Below, in pieces: positions 16,994 through 28,364 of a DNA stretch of 64,000 bases. Under the pieces are notes generated by a model, which did not search any database, was not told the origin of the DNA, and worked only from the letters and a program-made list of their open reading frames with translations. Source of the stretch: Streptomyces ficellus (lineage in GTDB: Bacteria; Actinomycetota; Actinomycetes; Streptomycetales; Streptomycetaceae). Position 1 is the stretch's first letter; each line of letters begins with the position of its first letter. The translations under genes and the position numbers were made by a program. The stretch covers positions 124,001 through 188,000 of the forward strand of contig NZ_JAUEPL010000003.1 in NCBI RefSeq assembly GCF_030406405.1, written 5' to 3'.

Positions 16994-17983
16994 ATGACGA
17001 CAGGTCGGCTCGGGCAGCAAGCCGCGCCAGCCGCGCCACCGAACGCGGCGTACGCCGGGCAGGTCGTGCACTTCCCGGATCCGGTCCGGGCCGCCCGGCA
17101 CCCCGGCGGGGTGCGGGTGGACGAGAACGGCCATCCGAACTTCTCTCCGTACGCCCGCGCGGCCGCGGAGATCGCGGAGCCGCCGGAGGGTTTCGGTGTG
17201 GACGAGCTGCGGCTGACGGACTACGTGTCGGCGAACGCCGCGCTGGCCGCGTCGGGGCACGAGCTGTGGGACACGATCCCGCCGGTGGCGACGCCGCACG
17301 GCTGGACGTGGCACCACGTGGCCGGTACGCGCCGGATGCAGCTGGTGCCGGTCGAGGTGAAGGCGCTGCTGCGGCACCACGGCGGGCTGGCGACGGCGGC
17401 CGTGGACCAGTCCAAGCGCGGTACGCGGCCGTTGCAGGAGACCCGGCCTGCGCACTTCGGGCTGCCGAAGGGTTCCCTGTCGGTGACGGAGGCGCAGCTC
17501 CAGGGGGTGGAGGAGGACCTCGGCTACCGGCTGCCGGGTGCGTACCGGTCGTTCCTGAAGGCGGCGGGCGGTTGCGCTCCGGTGGGCGCGGCGCTGGACG
17601 CGGAGCTGGGGCTGCTGGTCGACCAGCCGTTCTTCACGGTGCGTGACGAGGCGGCGGTCAATGACCTGGTGTACGTCAACAAGTGCCTGCGCGACCATCT
17701 GACGAAGGATTACCTCGGGGTCGGTTTCGTCCAGGGCGGTCTGCTCGCGGTGAAGGTGCGGGGCGGCGGCGACGTCGGCTCGGTGTGGTTCTGCGCGTAC
17801 GACGACGCCCGTGACCAGGACGGCTGGACGGTGCGGGAGCGGGTGGAGCGGCTGCTGCTGCCGTGCGGGGCGGACTTCGACGCGTTCCTCCAGCGGCTGG
17901 CGGGCAATCCGCCGGAGCTGGAGACGGTGGCGAACCTGATGGTGGACGGCGGCTTCGCGCGGGCCGTCCCGGTGGGGGAGTGA
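16994..17983 (+). CDS. SMI1/KNR4 (SUKH-1) family protein
   Basis: 329 residues. The C-terminal half fits the SUKH-1 fold: SVTEAQLQGVEEDLGYRLPGAYRSFLKAAGG, then FFTVRDEAAVNDLVYVNKCL ... YLGVGFVQGGLLAVKVRG and FDAFLQRLAGN. The N-terminal half (about 1-160) is a partner region not recognised. SUKH-1 proteins serve as immunity factors or protein-interaction modules. ATG 16994 has only a weak purine-rich upstream stretch (AGGGGGCAACC). The next gene starts 7 bases after the stop and its ribosome site (GGGGGAG) overlaps this gene's end, so they are cotranscribed. It is divergent from the deaminase/SUKH-3 operon across a 228-bp intergenic region. Confidence 0.8.
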   Translation: MTTGRLGQQAAPAAPPNAAYAGQVVHFPDPVRAARHPGGVRVDENGHPNFSPYARAAAEIAEPPEGFGVDELRLTDYVSANAALAASGHELWDTIPPVATPHGWTWHHVAGTRRMQLVPVEVKALLRHHGGLATAAVDQSKRGTRPLQETRPAHFGLPKGSLSVTEAQLQGVEEDLGYRLPGAYRSFLKAAGGCAPVGAALDAELGLLVDQPFFTVRDEAAVNDLVYVNKCLRDHLTKDYLGVGFVQGGLLAVKVRGGGDVGSVWFCAYDDARDQDGWTVRERVERLLLPCGADFDAFLQRLAGNPPELETVANLMVDGGFARAVPVGE

Positions 17984-17990
17984 GCTTTCG

Positions 17991-20324
17991 ATGGTGACCT
18001 TCGCGCAGGCGCAGGAGCGCGCGGAAGAGTGGGTCAACGGCGACGTGCCCGCGTACCAGCACCGTGAGGTGCGGGTACGGGAGTTCGAGCTGGGGTTCGT
18101 GGTGTGGGCGGAGGACCGGGACGGGGTTGCCGCGTCGGACGGCGGGCGTCAGCGGCTGGTGATCGCCCGGGACAGCGGCGAGGCCACGCTGTGGCCGGGG
18201 CTGCCGGTGGGCGAGGTGATCCGCCGGTACGAAGAGGAGTACGGCGCCGCCGGCAGCGCTCCGGCGCCCGCTGCGGCGCCGCCGGAGCGGATCGACCTGA
18301 ACCAGACGTCGTTCCTGCTGAGCCCGCCGGAGTGGCTCCAGGACGCGGCGGACAAGCTGGGTATTCCGGACCGGCGGGCCGGTGTGGGTGCGGGTGCTGG
18401 TGCTGGTGCTGGTGTGGGTGCGGGTGCTGGTGCGGGTGCGGGTGCTGGTGTGGGTGCCGCGGCTTCCGTTTCCGTGGACGCCGCGCCCGCCGGTTCGTCG
18501 ACGTCCGGGCGCGGGTCGCACGTCGAGGGCGGCGCCTGGCCGGCCCCCGGCGACTACGAGCCGACCGCGCAGGACGGGCTGCCCGCCTCCGCGCCGTGGA
18601 GCGACGTCAACGCGCCGGGCGGCCGCCGTGACGGTGACGACGACGGTTCGGTGCCGCTGCCCGCGACGGTGTTCGCCCCGCCGCTGTCCGGCTCGGACGA
18701 CGACGACACACCGCCGCCCGCGGTGGGCGCGGACGCCCCGACCGCGCTGATGGCGGGCGGCAGCCAGTTGCCGCGCACCTCGGTCGCGCCCGCCGTGGAC
18801 CCGCAGGGTTCGTCGGCGGGGGACATCGCGGACGCCGCCACCAGCAAGGCCACCGCGCCGCCGCGTGGCGCGCGCCCGCCGCGCGGGGCAGGGCCGACGA
18901 CCCCGCCGCCGCCCGGTGCGCCGGGCACTCCCGGGGCACGGCCGCCCGCGTCCGGCCCGGGTGCTCCCGGGGCGCCCGCCGGGGGCTACGTACCGACGCA
19001 GCTGGTGTCGCAGCTGGGCCCCGAGGGCCCGCAGCCTCCCGGTCCCCCCGGCCCGCCGGGGCCCCCTCCGCCGCCTCCGGGCGCGACGCCGCCTCCGGCG
19101 CCTCCCGGGCCTCCCGGTGGCGGGGTGCACCATGCGGCGACGATGCTGGCGCAGCCGGGGCCGGGTGGTCCCGGTACGCCGCCGCCCCCGGGCCCGCCCG
19201 GCCCGCCCGGTCCGCCCGGGCCTCCCGGTGGTGGGGTGCACCACGCTGCGACGATGCTGGCGCAGCCGGGGCCCGGGGGCCCCGTTCCGCCGGGCCCGCC
19301 GCCGCCCGCGTACGGCTATCCGCAGCAGCCGCAGCCGCAGCCGACCGGTCTGCCGACCGTCGGCCCCGGCTACCAGGCCGTGCTGCGCTACCGCGCGCCC
19401 GACGGCTCGGAGGCGCAGCTGATCCGCCGCTCCGCGCCCGGTACGCCGCACCCGGAGTGGCAGATCCTGCACGAGCTGCGCGCCATGAACGTGCCGCCGC
19501 AGCAGGTGCTGGAGCTGCACACCGAACTGGAGTCGTGCGAGCTGCCCGGCGGCTACTGCGCCCGGATGATCCGCGAGACGTGGCCGCAGGCGCGGATCAC
19601 CTCGATCGCCCCGTACGGGCGTGACCACGCGAGCCGCCAGCAGGGCATGCGGCAACTCCTCGCCCACCAGGCCGAGTTGCACCAGGTCGCGGACGGGCCG
19701 GCGCGTCCCGCGCCGGTACGCGCCCCGCTGCCGCCGGTGCAGCCCGCGCCGCCGATCCCGCCGGAGGGCATCGCGCAGGAGCTGGCCGGGGCGTTCGGGC
19801 CGCAGGGCATCTGCCGGTTCGACCAGCGGGCGGTGTCGCGGCAGGGCGTACCGGAGCTGGTGGCGCGCACGCTCGTGTGGGCGGGCCTGCCGGCGGACTT
19901 CGGGCCGTTCTTCTGGGCGCAGCCGGCCCAGCCGGTCGTGCCGACGCTGGCCGAGCTGGCGGCGCAGCGGCAGGTGCGGCCGGCGTCCGACGCGGGTTCG
20001 TACCTGGTGATCGGTTCCGACTTCGGGCGGGCGATCTGCGTGCAGTACGGTACGGCGCACATCGTCGCCGTACCGGTGGAGGCGGGTCCGGGCGGTCAGC
20101 CGCACGCGCCGCAGTTCGTCAACAGCGGGCTGCCGGAGTTCACCCGGTGCCTGGCGCTGCTGGGGCGGATGTGGCGGCTGCGGTTCGGGCTGACGCCGGA
20201 GCAGGCCGGCCGCTGGACGGTGGACTTCCAGGCGCAGTTGGCGATGCTGGACCCGGCGGCGCTGTCGTCGCCGGAGAGCTGGTGGTCGGTGCTGCTGGAG
20301 CAGATGTGGGACGGACTGCTCTGA
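17991..20324 (+). CDS. Multi-domain fusion: Imm35/YrhB-like - Pro-rich - deaminase - SUKH-4-like
   Basis: 777 residues. Residues 1-85 look like the YrhB/Imm35 immunity fold (FAQAQERAEEWVNGD ... FVVWAEDRDG ... LPVGEVIRRYEEEYG). A low-complexity linker follows, with a (GA/GV)n run near 130-157 and collagen-like PPGPPG stretches with a duplicated GGGVHHAATMLAQPGPGGP. Around 460-560 is a deaminase-like domain with HTE (His510, Glu512) and Cys516/Cys523 (ELPGGYC) as zinc-site candidates. From about 590 to the end is a SUKH-4-like domain (GICRFDQRAVSRQGV ... SYLVIGSDFGRAICV ... LRFGLTPEQAGRWTVDF). No signal peptide or membrane helix. A predicted deaminase flanked in the same chain by two immunity-type folds is unusual. 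Domain names are by recognition only. Confidence 0.7.
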   Translation: MVTFAQAQERAEEWVNGDVPAYQHREVRVREFELGFVVWAEDRDGVAASDGGRQRLVIARDSGEATLWPGLPVGEVIRRYEEEYGAAGSAPAPAAAPPERIDLNQTSFLLSPPEWLQDAADKLGIPDRRAGVGAGAGAGAGVGAGAGAGAGAGVGAAASVSVDAAPAGSSTSGRGSHVEGGAWPAPGDYEPTAQDGLPASAPWSDVNAPGGRRDGDDDGSVPLPATVFAPPLSGSDDDDTPPPAVGADAPTALMAGGSQLPRTSVAPAVDPQGSSAGDIADAATSKATAPPRGARPPRGAGPTTPPPPGAPGTPGARPPASGPGAPGAPAGGYVPTQLVSQLGPEGPQPPGPPGPPGPPPPPPGATPPPAPPGPPGGGVHHAATMLAQPGPGGPGTPPPPGPPGPPGPPGPPGGGVHHAATMLAQPGPGGPVPPGPPPPAYGYPQQPQPQPTGLPTVGPGYQAVLRYRAPDGSEAQLIRRSAPGTPHPEWQILHELRAMNVPPQQVLELHTELESCELPGGYCARMIRETWPQARITSIAPYGRDHASRQQGMRQLLAHQAELHQVADGPARPAPVRAPLPPVQPAPPIPPEGIAQELAGAFGPQGICRFDQRAVSRQGVPELVARTLVWAGLPADFGPFFWAQPAQPVVPTLAELAAQRQVRPASDAGSYLVIGSDFGRAICVQYGTAHIVAVPVEAGPGGQPHAPQFVNSGLPEFTRCLALLGRMWRLRFGLTPEQAGRWTVDFQAQLAMLDPAALSSPESWWSVLLEQMWDGLL
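18382..18462. repeat. Simple repeat encoding Gly-Ala/Gly-Val dipeptides
   Basis: GTGCGGGTGCTG-type 6/12-bp units encode an uninterrupted run of GA/GV dipeptides within the 777-residue fusion. In-frame and likely length-variable between strains. Confidence 0.8.
19111..19290. repeat. Duplicated segment within the Pro-rich linker
   Basis: Two copies of a segment encoding PPGPPGGGVHHAATMLAQPGPGGP, around 19114-19170 and 19213-19284, are separated by Pro/Gly-rich sequence. The HHAATMLAQP block is more conserved than the collagen-like sequence around it. Confidence 0.8.
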
Positions 20325-20339
20325 GCGTGCGGTGACGTG

Positions 20340-20377
20340 GGGGGCGCCCGTCCGGAAACGGATGGGTGCCCCCTTTT
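20340..20377 (+). terminator. Canonical terminator after the SUKH/deaminase operon
   Basis: 15-bp stem (20340-20354 with 20359-20373, two G-T pairs) closed by a GAAA tetraloop and followed by TTTT. It is one of the few hairpins in the window with a T-run, and it ends the SMI1-fusion operon. Confidence 0.9.
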
Positions 20378-20393
20378 CTCGCGTACGGGTTGT

Positions 20394-20414
20394 TGCATCC
20401 TGCATCCTGCATCC
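20394..20414. repeat. Triple heptamer TGCATCC in a 5' leader
   Basis: Three perfect tandem copies of TGCATCC followed by a degenerate TGGATCG, 25 bases upstream of the ATG of the coiled-coil gene. It lies between the terminator and the ribosome site, where it may be in the promoter or leader. Confidence 0.8.
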
Positions 20415-20438
20415 TGGATCGGGGAAAGGGGCGTCAGG

Positions 20439-21302
20439 ATGAGCGGTTTCGATGTCGTATGGGGCCGTGGTTACCGCACCGAGCAGGTGGACCGTGCCGT
20501 CGCCCGCCTGGAGGCGGAGCGGGACGCCGCGCGGCGGCGGGCGGGTGAGCTGACGGTTCGCGCCGAGGAGCTGGCGGCGGAGGCGGCGCGGCTGCGGGAG
20601 TTCGTCGCCGAGCTGCCGCCGCAGCGGTACGAGACGCTGGGCCGCCGCGCGCAGGAGGTCCTGGCGCTCGCGGAGGAGGAGGCCGAGGCGCTGCGGGCGG
20701 ACGTCGTGGCCGAGGCGCGGCGCCTGGCCGACGAGGCGGACGCGGCGGCCCAGCGGGTGCGGGACGCGGCGGGTGAGGCGGCGGACGCGGTACGGAGCCG
20801 GGCCGAGGCGCGGGCGGAGGAGACGCTCCAGGCGGCGCGGCGCACGGCCGGGGAGACGCGGGCGGAGGCGCTCGCGGAGGCCGAGGAGCGGCGCGGTGAG
20901 GGGCTGGCCGCGCTGCGCGAGGCACGGGAGCGGGCGGAGCGGGTGCTCGCCGCCCAGGAGGCCGGGCACGCCGAGCGGTGGCAGGCGCACGAGCGGGAAG
21001 CGGCCGCGCGCGAGGCGGAGCTTGCGGCGCGGCACGAGGAGCTGATCGGGGCGGCCCAGGCGCGGCTGACGGCGGCGGAACGGGCGCTGGCGGAGGCGGC
21101 GGAGCAGGCGCGGCACGGCCAGGAGGAGGCGGAGGCGCGGGCCGAGGCGCTGCTGGCCCAGGCGCGGCTGCGGGTGGAGCGGCTGGAGCGGGAGACGGAG
21201 CGGCTGCTGCGGGAGCACGAGGCGGCGCGCGAGGAGGTCCGGGCCCATATGGCGCACGTACGCAGCAGCCTGGCGGCCCTGACGGGCCGGGTGGCCGACT
21301 GA
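20439..21302 (+). CDS. DivIVA-like coiled-coil protein
   Basis: 287 residues. After a short N-terminal segment (FDVVWGRGYRTEQVDRAV, like the membrane-targeting DivIVA start) almost the whole protein is a continuous coiled coil of Ala/Glu/Arg heptads. Proteins of this type are often labelled cellulose-binding protein in Streptomyces, but nothing here resembles a carbohydrate-binding module. A cytoskeletal or polarity role like DivIVA, Scy or FilP is more plausible. ATG 20439 with GGGGAAAGGGG upstream is chosen; the open frame extends further left through the terminator but has no ribosome site there. It ends 11 bases before the convergent MFS gene. Confidence 0.8.
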   Translation: MSGFDVVWGRGYRTEQVDRAVARLEAERDAARRRAGELTVRAEELAAEAARLREFVAELPPQRYETLGRRAQEVLALAEEEAEALRADVVAEARRLADEADAAAQRVRDAAGEAADAVRSRAEARAEETLQAARRTAGETRAEALAEAEERRGEGLAALREARERAERVLAAQEAGHAERWQAHEREAAAREAELAARHEELIGAAQARLTAAERALAEAAEQARHGQEEAEARAEALLAQARLRVERLERETERLLREHEAAREEVRAHMAHVRSSLAALTGRVAD

Positions 21303-21312
21303 CGCCGGGTGC

Positions 21313-22797
21313 TCAGTTCTCGTCCGGGAGGACGGGGAAGCGGCGCGGGGCGAGGGTGAGGAGGACCACGAGCGCCAGGACGCCGGCCGCCGCGGCGCCG
21401 GCGTAGACGTACTCCACCGCCGCGTCCACCGCCGTGGGCGTGAGCGTGCCGGGGTCGTCGAGGTCGCCGTGGGGGAGGTGGGCGGCGAGGACCGCGTTGG
21501 CGATGGCGCCGAAGAGCGCGGCGCCCAGGCTCTGGCCGACCTGGCGGCAGAAGAGGACGGAGGCGGTGGTGGTGCCGCGCTCGGACCACGGGACCGTGGA
21601 CTGGACGCCCACGATCAGCGGCAGCTGGAACAGCCCGAGGGCGGCGCCCAGCAGCAGCATGATCAGCGCCGGCTGCCAGGGCTCGCCCGGGTAGGGCAGG
21701 AGCGGGAAGGCCAGCAGGACCAGGACGGCCAGCGTCATGCCGGTGATCGCGGTGAGGCGGAATCCGATGCGCCTGTAGAGGCGGTTGGAGAAGGCCGCGC
21801 TCACGGGCCACGAGAGGGTCATCGCGGACAGGACGAAGCCGGCCGCGATGGGGCCGAGCCCCAGGACGGTCTGGGCGTACGTCGGGAGGAAGACGGTCGG
21901 CGCCACCATCAGCAGGCCGAGCGCGCCGAGGGAGAGGTTGACGGCGGCTATGGTGCGGCGGCGCCAGACCCAGCCGGGGATCACCGGCTCGGCGGCGCGG
22001 CGTTCGATCACGACGGTCAGGGCGGTCAGCAGCGCGGCGCCGGTGAACAGGGCCAGGGACGGGGCCGACAGCCAGGGCCAGGCCACGCCGCCCTGGACGA
22101 GCGCGGTGAGCAGCAGGGTGCCCGTGGCGAAGACGGCCAGGGCGCCGGGCCAGTCGACCCGCGTGGCGGCCCGGGAGGGGCGGGGGGCCGGTTCGACGAG
22201 GTGGCGGGCGATCAGCCAGAGGGCGACGGCGCCGACGGGCAGGTTGATCAGGAAGATCCAGCGCCAGTCGGCGTACCCGGCGAGCAGTCCGCCGAGCGCG
22301 GGACCGGCGACCGAGGACGTGGCCCAGACGGTGGAGAGGCGCGCCTGGATCCTGGGGCGTTCCTTGAGCGGGTAGAGGTCGGCCGCGATGGTCTGCACGG
22401 TGCCCTGGAGCGCCCCGCCGCCCAGGCCCTGGACGATCCGGAAGGCGATGAGGGACGCCATGTTCCACGCGGCGGCGCACAGGAGCGAGCCGATGAGGAA
22501 CAGGATGATGCCGGCGATCAGGACTGGTTTGCGGCCGAAGGTGTCGGAGAGCTTCCCGTACACGGGGAGGGTGACGGTCACGGCGAGCAGATAGCCGGAG
22601 AAGAGCCAGGAGAAGACCGAAAGACCGCCCAGGTCGCCGACGATCTGCGGTACGGCGGTGGAGACGATGGTCCCGTCGAGCGCGGCGAGGGCCATGCCGA
22701 GCATCAGCGCCGCGACGACCGGTCCCCGTCCGCGTCCGCTTACGCGTGGTGCGGTGGCCGGTGTCGCGGCGCCGGTGGTCGCGTCAGCTTCGGACAC
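21313..22797 (-). CDS. MFS drug-exporter family transporter (DHA2, 14-helix type)
   Basis: 494 residues with about 14 hydrophobic helices. Motifs are the helix-1 signature LDGTIVSTAVPQIV, the loop 2-3 motif GKLSDTFGRKPV (motif A), and the motif C region in helix 5 (TSSVAGPALGGLLAG). These mark EmrB/QacA-type proton-driven exporters of hydrophobic compounds. GTG 22797 is chosen because AGGGAAGGG lies 6-7 bases upstream; a GTG seven codons earlier is in frame. No dedicated regulator is adjacent. The substrate is unknown. Convergent with the coiled-coil gene and divergent from mfd. Confidence 0.92.
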   Translation of the reverse strand: MSEADATTGAATPATAPRVSGRGRGPVVAALMLGMALAALDGTIVSTAVPQIVGDLGGLSVFSWLFSGYLLAVTVTLPVYGKLSDTFGRKPVLIAGIILFLIGSLLCAAAWNMASLIAFRIVQGLGGGALQGTVQTIAADLYPLKERPRIQARLSTVWATSSVAGPALGGLLAGYADWRWIFLINLPVGAVALWLIARHLVEPAPRPSRAATRVDWPGALAVFATGTLLLTALVQGGVAWPWLSAPSLALFTGAALLTALTVVIERRAAEPVIPGWVWRRRTIAAVNLSLGALGLLMVAPTVFLPTYAQTVLGLGPIAAGFVLSAMTLSWPVSAAFSNRLYRRIGFRLTAITGMTLAVLVLLAFPLLPYPGEPWQPALIMLLLGAALGLFQLPLIVGVQSTVPWSERGTTTASVLFCRQVGQSLGAALFGAIANAVLAAHLPHGDLDDPGTLTPTAVDAAVEYVYAGAAAAGVLALVVLLTLAPRRFPVLPDEN

Positions 22798-23078
22798 CAA
22801 GATCCCTTCCCTATGCACGTATGTCGCCGGGTCAGCCTCTCACTCCGTCCGTGGGGCGGAGAAGCCCTGGGCGGGCCGGCCGGACAGGTCGCATGGGGTA
22901 ACACCCCTGGGGCGAGCTGTCCGATTGGCACCCGCGCCGCACAGGTTTTCGGACGCTCTGTGGGGCGCGGGGGGTTTCGGGGGCGGGTGTCCTACCGACG
23001 CCGTACGCTGGAAACCCCCCGGCCCGTGCGACGTGTCGGGCGGTTCGCGTTGCCCATACCCCCCGGATGGAAGCCTCC

Positions 23079-26609
<3,531 letters not shown>

Positions 26610-26621
26610 GGCAGGGCCCGG

Positions 26622-26654
26622 CGGGGGCGGCTCTCATGGAGGGGGCCGCCCCCG
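26622..26654. terminator. Hairpin after mfd
   Basis: 10-bp perfect stem (26622-26631 with 26645-26654) and a 13-nt loop, 13 bases past the mfd stop and 28 bases from the convergent gntR stop. Confidence 0.65.
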
Positions 26655-26681
26655 GTGCTGCCCGGCGTGCGTGCGGGCCGC

Positions 26682-27440
26682 CTACTCCCGGTCGGCGCCG
26701 AACTCGTAGGCCACTTCCCAGCGGACGTCCGGAACGACGATGTCCGCCGTCTCGACCGGGCGCCCTCCGTTGTCGTAGTACGTTCGCTCGATCGCCAGGA
26801 CGAGATCACCGAGACTGATCCCCAGCAGATTGGCCTGCTCCTCAGTGGCCCGCGCCGGTCGCGGCACCTCCACCGCGGTGTCGATGACGACTCCGATCGA
26901 GCGCATCCGTTCCACCACGCCCTTGCCCGCGAGCGGCCCCATCTCGGGAAGGACGACAGGGGTGCCGTCGGTGATCGACATGGGCTCCCAGGAGGTGGAG
27001 AGCTGAACCGGCTGTCCGTCCGCCAGGAACTCGTACCGGGTGACGACGCAGAGTTCGCCCGGCTCGATGGCGAGCCGCTCGGCGATGTGCGCGGGGGCCG
27101 GGGTACGGGCCTCACTGTGGGATTCCCACGTGCCCACGCTGCCTCGCTCCTTCATGTCGGCGCGGAAGGGAGAACCGCCGCGCCGTTCACGGTGGCGTGA
27201 GCGCACCATGCGCATGCGCTCGCGCGGCTTGCGGACGTACGTACCCGAGCCGGCACGTCCTTCGAGGAGCCCCTCGACAATGAGCCGGTCCATGGCTCGC
27301 TGCGTGACATTGCGCCCCACGCCGTACTCCTCAGCGAGCTGAGCCCGCGAAGGCAGACGCTCACCTACGGCCCATTCCCCGGCGAGGACCCGCGCACGCA
27401 GGGAGTCGGCTACCTCAAGGTACGGGGCCTCTCGGGGCAT
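26682..27440 (-). CDS. GntR/HutC-type regulator with UTRA domain
   Basis: 252 residues. The N-terminal winged HTH (EVADSLRARVLAGEWAVGERLPSRAQLAEEYGVGRNVTQRAM) and an Arg-rich linker (KPRERMRMVRSRHRERRGG) precede the UTRA ligand domain (about 90-250). ATG 27440 is preceded by GGAGAG. It is divergent from three tiny genes (27566-28350), and a palindrome with direct repeats lies in the shared promoter region. GntR-UTRA genes next to such small ORFs recur in Streptomyces genomes and integrated elements; here there is no integrase or replication gene. The ligand is unknown. Confidence 0.88.
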   Translation of the reverse strand: MPREAPYLEVADSLRARVLAGEWAVGERLPSRAQLAEEYGVGRNVTQRAMDRLIVEGLLEGRAGSGTYVRKPRERMRMVRSRHRERRGGSPFRADMKERGSVGTWESHSEARTPAPAHIAERLAIEPGELCVVTRYEFLADGQPVQLSTSWEPMSITDGTPVVLPEMGPLAGKGVVERMRSIGVVIDTAVEVPRPARATEEQANLLGISLGDLVLAIERTYYDNGGRPVETADIVVPDVRWEVAYEFGADRE

Positions 27441-27494
27441 TGGCGGCTCTCCGTTTCCCCTGGGGGGCGGTTCGACGTTCACACGGGCATTGAC

Positions 27495-27529
27495 AAGCTA
27501 CTGCATCAGGTCCAAGCTACTGGAGTAGC
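27495..27529. promoter_or_regulatory. Operator candidate between gntR and small genes
   Basis: AAGCTACTG occurs twice (27495-27503 and 27514-27522, 19 bp apart). The second copy is half of the palindrome GCTACT-GG-AGTAGC (27516-27529). TTGACA at 27490-27495 could be a -35 element. Binding by the adjacent GntR is inference. Confidence 0.5.
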
Positions 27530-27565
27530 AATACGCGCTGTAGTCGGTCGCTCACGGGGGATGTT

Positions 27566-27814
27566 GTGCGCTCTTACCGTTCTCGGGCCGCCGCACTGGC
27601 CGCGCACCTGGCGGCGATGGCGGGTGGCGAGCCGCAGGCCCGGGAGACACCCGAGCTGATCCGTATCGGGGTCGCACTTCCCGCGCGGCTGAGCGAGGCC
27701 GGCCGCCGGGCGCTCCTGGCGGCCTTGGCCGACGCCGACCGGTACGGACACGACCTCACGGTCGACGGCGCAACCCTGTGGGTCGAGATCGGTCGGATGC
27801 CCCGATGTCCCTGA
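27566..27814 (+). CDS. Small hypothetical protein (82 aa)
   Basis: GTG start with GGGGGA 5 bases upstream. It is a soluble, Ala/Arg-rich N-terminus followed by a segment that could fold as helix-strand (ELIRIGVALPARLSEAGRRALLAALADADRYGHD). No family recognised. It is the first of three closely spaced genes divergent from gntR, which suggests a regulated cassette. Confidence 0.6.
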   Translation: MRSYRSRAAALAAHLAAMAGGEPQARETPELIRIGVALPARLSEAGRRALLAALADADRYGHDLTVDGATLWVEIGRMPRCP

Positions 27815-27853
27815 CGCCCATCGCGCTCCCCTCCTGACGGAAAGGCACGGCAC

Positions 27854-28114
27854 ATGACCGCCTCCTTGTCACGACTGACCAACTGGCTACGCGCCCTGTG
27901 CGCCGTCCGGCGTGGCCACCACCGGGCGGACGGCGCGCGGCCCGCACCACCGCCGCAGGCTCCACCCGTCACCGTCCGGCGACCCGCGGCGACCGTACGG
28001 CACTGGTACGAGCCCCTCGACGGCACTGCGACCGCGCTGGTCCGGCCGTATCTGCGGGCGTACGAGCAGGAGCACGCGTGGCGCTGCGCGGCCTGGGTGG
28101 AGGTGGCCGTATGA
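27854..28114 (+). CDS. Small hypothetical protein (86 aa)
   Basis: ATG with GGAAAGG about 10 bases upstream. A basic N-terminus and a Pro-rich middle lead to a C-terminal stretch ALVRPYLRAYEQEHAWRC, a pattern that recurs in small Streptomyces proteins next to gntR genes. The stop overlaps the next start (ATGA), indicating translational coupling. Function unknown. Confidence 0.6.
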   Translation: MTASLSRLTNWLRALCAVRRGHHRADGARPAPPPQAPPVTVRRPAATVRHWYEPLDGTATALVRPYLRAYEQEHAWRCAAWVEVAV

Positions 28115-28350
28115 GCGTGCGGGAGTTGCCGTGGACCGGCGTCGACGGGAAGCGGTGTTACGTCATCGGCGATGGCGACGGCCCCGTCTCCCGCCTCGCG
28201 GACGACATCGAGGCGGCCCAAATCGGTCTGGCGAGACACCTGCTGGGCCGTGCGGAGCGCGCGCAGCCGCAGGACAACGATCTGCTCGCGCTCATCGCCC
28301 AGCTGGCCGACGCTGTGGGCGGCGCGTTGCGGGTCACCGAAGGCGGCTGA
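28111..28350 (+). CDS. Small hypothetical protein (79 aa)
   Basis: Starts in the ATGA overlap with the preceding gene. Contains PWTGVDGKRCYVIGDGDGPVSRLADDIE and a helical C-terminal half. No transmembrane segment. Family not recognised. Last gene of the three-gene cassette, ending 14 bases before the convergent reductase-like gene. Confidence 0.6.
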   Translation: MSVRELPWTGVDGKRCYVIGDGDGPVSRLADDIEAAQIGLARHLLGRAERAQPQDNDLLALIAQLADAVGGALRVTEGG

Positions 28351-28364
28351 ACCGCCCCCGCTCC

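Noticed and set aside
18382..18462. Assembly error at the GA/GV-encoding repeat
   Set aside because: The frame stays open across the repeat and the downstream domains remain in phase, so it is more likely real low-complexity linker.
17676..21257. Very long minus-strand open frame opposite the SUKH/deaminase operon and the coiled-coil gene
   Set aside because: Repetitive Arg/Pro/Gly translation, no ribosome site or family pattern; it arises because high-GC codon bias removes stops in antisense frames.
20439..21302. Cellulose-binding protein
   Set aside because: A common label for this family, but the sequence is a coiled coil with a DivIVA-like start and no carbohydrate-binding module.
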